From NCBI GenBank assembly GCA_949152475.1, contig OX424560.1, positions 7,254,001 through 7,318,000 on the forward strand: DNA of 64,000 bases. Direction: 5' to 3'. The position numbers and the translations under genes were made by a program. The DNA is from Terebella lapidaria (Eukaryota > Annelida > Polychaeta > Terebellida > Terebellidae). This document shows positions 60,196 to 64,000 of the stretch, piece after piece. The notes below the pieces were generated by a model, which was not told the origin of the DNA, ran no database searches, and saw only the letters and a program-made list of their open reading frames with translations. How positions within the stretch are numbered: the stretch's first letter is position 1; the number at the start of each line of letters is the position of its first letter.

Positions 60196-63100
60196 TGTAG
60201 GGGAGAGGGGGGGGGGGGGGCGAGGGTATTGCAATTGGGTCTGTCTGTTTGTTAGTTGACGAATTAAAAATTCGTCAACTATGTTGGTTAGTTCCGTTTG
60301 TCTGTCCGTCTGTCTGATTGTATGTGTGTTTGTTTGTTTGCCCTCTACACGGCGCAATTCTCAATATTTCTGCATAAATCTTCACCAAATGATTCGCCAT
60401 GTTCCAGAATGGGCTGGGATTGAATTTCGTGAAAATCGGCCAAAGCTCAAGGTCACTAACAATGTCAAAGACGAAAAATCGCCATAACTTCCGTTGTAAT
60501 TGGCCTAATTTTTTCCAACTATTTTTGTATTTTTTCTATGACCAATTCTGGTTCCTCTGATGTATCACACATGTTCCTCGCCCTTTCGTTTTTCGCCCTT
60601 GGTCGAAAATTTCGGGGTCGAAAATTCAAGGTCATTTATTTTCGGCAATTTGAATCGTCATAATCCTGGAATTTTGTAAGATATTGTTGTGGAATTCGTC
60701 CACGATCTGTACAACGGAAGTTCATAGCGTCAAAATAAATATTGAAGGTCAAGGTCAAAAATCAAGGAAAAATCGGAAAAGATTAAAATCTCCGTAACTT
60801 CTATTCTAATTGACCAAATTTTCAACTAATTTTAAACTAATTGACCAACTATTTTTATATTTTTCTATGGCAAATTCTGGTTCCTGTGATGTATCACACA
60901 TGTCCCTCAGCCTTGCCCTTTTGCTATTCGCCCAAGGTCAACAATTTAGGGGTCGAAACGTCAAGGTAATTTATTTTTGGCAATTTGAATCGTTATAACT
61001 CTGAAAGTATATCAGACATTGTCATGAAATTTATCGATGATAATATTGAAGGTCAAGGTCAAATATTAAAGTCACGGTCATGGAAAAGGCAAAAATCGAA
61101 AAATAAAACTTCCAATTGATCAACTTTTTCCAACTATTTTTGTACATGTATTTTTCTATATCCGATTCCAACTCCTATGACATATCCCATATATGTCCAT
61201 CGGCCATGCCTTTCTCTTATTCGCCTGAGGTCAAAACTGTAAGGTTCGAAACTCAGGATCATTCATTTTTGGTATTTTGAATCGTCAAAACTCCGGAAGT
61301 TCATGAGATATTGCCATGAAAATAAAAGTTTTCAGGCGACCTCAATATAGTGGAGAATGAATCATTGAAAGACATTTTGTCCAAAGGTCCCAAATATAGA
61401 GAGCCCACGTCGTTTTCATGGAGATACAATTCTAAGTTAATCATGGATGCAGTTGAGGAGCATGCCAGTAAAATGGACAAAGCGAGAAAAGGCAGAAACT
61501 GATTCTCTGTCAGGATGGGTCAAACAGATTAGGTCATTGGTAAACAAACGCATTAATGTTTTGTCAAAGTCAGTTAGCATGGTTAGTATTAAATATAGCT
61601 CTGTCTTCAGTGATATCGTGGTTGCTAATAGTTTGTTGAAATTTCAAGAAAGGTTCGTCATTGTCCCTGCTGATAAAGCTTCTGATAATGTTGTTTTTGT
61701 TTGTAAAGCATACTATATACAGTGCCTATTTGACGAACTGGGTATTGCCAACAATACTAATTCCAATAGTACATACCAAGCCATTATCGTGCCCAAACAG
61801 GATATCTTATCAAATCATGTGTCTGTTTTGCATTCTTATGGTATTACTACCTCATGTAAAGATACTAATCTACCAAACTTATATTGGATCCCAAAATTAC
61901 ACAAAAATCCAAACGAACAAAGATATGTTTCAGCTTCAGCATCATGTTCTACCAAAGCCCTTTCTAAAATATTAACTGTTATATTGTCTAAAATTAAACA
62001 GGGTCTCCAAAAGTAATCTGAAACCATCTATTCTAGAAGTGGTATAAACCAAAAGTGGATATTAAAAAATTCCAAATCTTTATTGGAATATCTACATGCT
62101 CACACACTTTCAAAAGTAACGTCTATCAAAACATTTGATTTTTCCACTTTGTACACAACTATACCTCATTCTGAACTGAAATCTCAGCTTAAAAAACACT
62201 AATCAATAATTCATTTTTCTCTAAAAAGGGACCACTATATTGTAGTTAAATATAATACCGTTTATTTTGTTAAAGGCGACTCTGATGCCCCATACAAATA
62301 TACTGAAATAGATGTGGTAAATATGGTTAATTTTCTGATTGATAATATTTTTGTGGAATTTGGTGGTCAAATATTTCAACAAACTATTGGTATTCCCATG
62401 GGTACAAACTGTGCACCATTATTGGCAGACCTGTTTTTATACTCATATGAATCAGATTTTATCCAACATTTACAACGAGGTTCTAAAAAACTAACATGTA
62501 ATTTTAATTTCACTTTCCGATACATAGATGATGTATTGTCGCTAAATAATCCCAAGTTTGGTGATTATTTGGATGTCATATATCCTAAGGAACTTGAAAT
62601 TAAAGATACTACAGACTCCGCTAATTTTTCCAACTATCTAGACCTGAGGTTGGAGATTGATAATGATTCTAACCTGCCAACTAGAATATATGACAAACGT
62701 GATGATTTAAATTTTTCCATAGTCAATTTCCCTCTTCTAAGCAGCAATATCACTATGTCATCGGCATAATTATGGTGTGTTTATTTCTCAACTTATACGT
62801 TATTCCAGAGCTAGTTGCAAATATGAGGACTTTGTCTATCGAAGTGCCCAACTAGTCTCTAAACTGCTGCGACAAGGATATGTTTTACCAAGACTCATAG
62901 CTGCGTTCAAGAAATTCTATGGACGTCATCATGATCTGGTTGATAAATACACCAATTCCATGTCTGCCATGCAACTAGATCTATTTTCATGTTAATTTTA
63001 GGGAATTCATGACGGGTGCCACTAGTGGGGCAGGAAATGCTCACTCTTTCCGGAACACCTGATTTCACCCCCTAATGGCCATTTTGGGGGGTTCATGAGT

Positions 63101-63480
63101 TTCCTTGTCATTTTTGTTTTCTCTCACTTCGTATGCCTGATATGACTTTCTGTCCTCAGACTATGAGATTGAATGACGGACCCTGTTTTGTTTGCTCGGA
63201 ATACTTAATACTGGGTATTGTTTCCACGTCTATTGTCCACGATGTGTACAACGAAAGTCTAAGTCGTTAAAACAAATATTGAAGGTCAAGGTCGAATATC
63301 AAGGTCAAGGTCATGAAAAGGTTAAAAACGGAAAACCTCCATAACTTCTGTTCTAATTGATCTAATTTTCTCCAACTATTTTTATATTTTTCTATGGCCA
63401 ATTCCGTTTTCTATGATATATCAGACATCTCAGTCGGCCTTGTCCTTACCGAAAATTCAAGGTCATTCATGTTCGGTAAC
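60196..63480 (+). repeat. Foldback-family repeat, split by a Penelope-like element
   Basis: Starts with a poly-G run and GGGCGAGGGTATTGCAATTG. It then has a perfect hairpin GTTGACGAATT-AAA-AATTCGTCAAC (60255-60279) and 350-bp-scale units built on CCAACTATTTTTGTATTTTT and 'ttgaaggtcaaggtca'. It is cut at about 61333 and resumes at about 63233 (GTCCACGATGTGTACAACG), continuing to about 63480. Confidence 0.7.
61333..63232 (+). mobile_element. Penelope-like retroelement, copy 2 (degenerate)
   Basis: Plus strand. Frames 61447-62016, 62314-62769 and 62777-62995 encode FVIVPADKASDNVVFVCKAY, LPNLYWIPKLHK, then FDFSTLYTTIPH in a short bridging frame, IPMGTNCAPLLADLFLYSYE, the catalytic RYIDDVLSL, LDLRLEIDN and KFYGRHHDLVDKYTNSM. 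There are stops near 62014 and 62200 and a frame break at 62770, so the copy is dead. No GIY-YIG domain follows the RT within the element. The 3' non-coding end (CCACGTCT) is shared with the copy at 31.8 kb. Confidence 0.87.
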
Positions 63481-64000
63481 CAGTCAGGAACACTAGGTTT
63501 TACAGTAAACCGAAGTTGACTGCTACGAGTAAAAAAAAAATCAAGTAAAAAAAATTGTTTACCTACCAGCGTTGACAAAAGTTGCAGTAAATTTTTATTT
63601 ACTTCTAGGAGTAAAAAATGTTGGAAATTGGTCAACTTTGGTGATCGTTTTCATGATGAAGGAACATCCTGAGACACTAAATATTTCGCACAGATGTACC
63701 CAAGAACATAATGAATCCACAAGCAAAGGGGTACTATGGGGTATCGTGGGGTATCCAGTGTGACGCCGCTTTAAAACAGTGTTTTTTGCCGGTCTGTGCA
63801 GGGACATTTTGTTTTGCTTTCCGACATTGCCGACAGGTGGCAAGTGCATCGGTGTGGTTAGTTTACTCTGACAAGTCAATTTATTTTTACCGAGTGTCGT
63901 GGATTTTGGGAGACGGCTGTGCGTAAAAACTTTGTTACTCTTGCCCGTTCACCGAAATCTGAACAGGAGCCTGTTATTTATACGCATCGATATTTCAAAG
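63481..64000. other. Terminal region without recognised features
   Basis: Two poly-A-containing blocks near 63530 and 63549. Short frames are open on both strands, overlapping one another. I see nothing coding, and no TRPM exon. Confidence 0.45.

Noticed and set aside
63572..63926. Frames of 60-94 codons on both strands at the window end
   Set aside because: They overlap each other and have no domain signal or splice context.

Overview
The window is AT-rich metazoan nuclear DNA with split genes and a very heavy load of degenerate repeats. Spliceosomal introns, 5'-truncated LINEs, Penelope-like retroelements, a tRNA-derived SINE and many small TIR elements point to an invertebrate, probably marine (hemichordate, echinoderm, amphioxus or lophotrochozoan). 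I cannot fix the phylum from the sequence alone.

The only host genes I recognise are three paralogous TRPM-type cation-channel genes. Copy A (+, 1-8894) enters the window inside an exon and runs through eleven exons to its stop codon. It covers the end of the cytosolic domain, the pre-S1 helices, S1-S6 with the pore, the TRP box and a short C-terminal helix. Copy B (-, 46051 down to 22172) has fifteen convincing exons from an acidic/serine-rich N-terminal segment to the TRP box. Copy C (+, 57392-60178) has the first seven of the B exons, then enters repeat DNA and leaves the window. A and B are tail-to-tail; B and C are head-to-head. Exon lengths and phases agree between copies almost everywhere. 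The four residues that bind cytosolic Ca2+ in TRPM2/4/5/8 (E and Q at the end of S2, N and D in S3) are kept in A and B. No SLOG/MHR1-2 domain, normally several hundred residues upstream, is visible for B or C.

B and C are the arms of a large interrupted palindrome centred near 49.8 kb. Introns as well as exons are shared in inverted order, so C shows the 'empty site' of insertions present only in B, and the reverse. These include a 2.7-kb TTAA-flanked element, a LINE, a 2.2-kb inverted-repeat element and several MITEs. A second interrupted palindrome (arms 50389-51480 and 55325-57012) lies inside the C side.

The rest is repeat DNA. 9.1-11.9 kb is a foldback element carrying a 338-bp tandem array. 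17.4-18.5 kb is a ~166-bp satellite. About 0.2-2.8, 25.0-27.4, 31.3-34.7 and 35.6-37.1 kb hold four copies of a repeat whose core is a ~135-150-bp tandem array full of nuclear-receptor half-sites (TCAAGGTCA and the DR1 AGGTCAAAGGTCA). 29.5-30.7 kb is a palindromic 20-bp satellite interrupted by a TTAA MITE. Penelope-like elements sit at 31.8-34.0, 35.1-35.6 and 61.3-63.2 kb. LINE reverse-transcriptase remnants are at 1.2-1.9, 11.9-12.5, 43.6-45.9, 51.5-53.3 and 55.5-56.4 kb.
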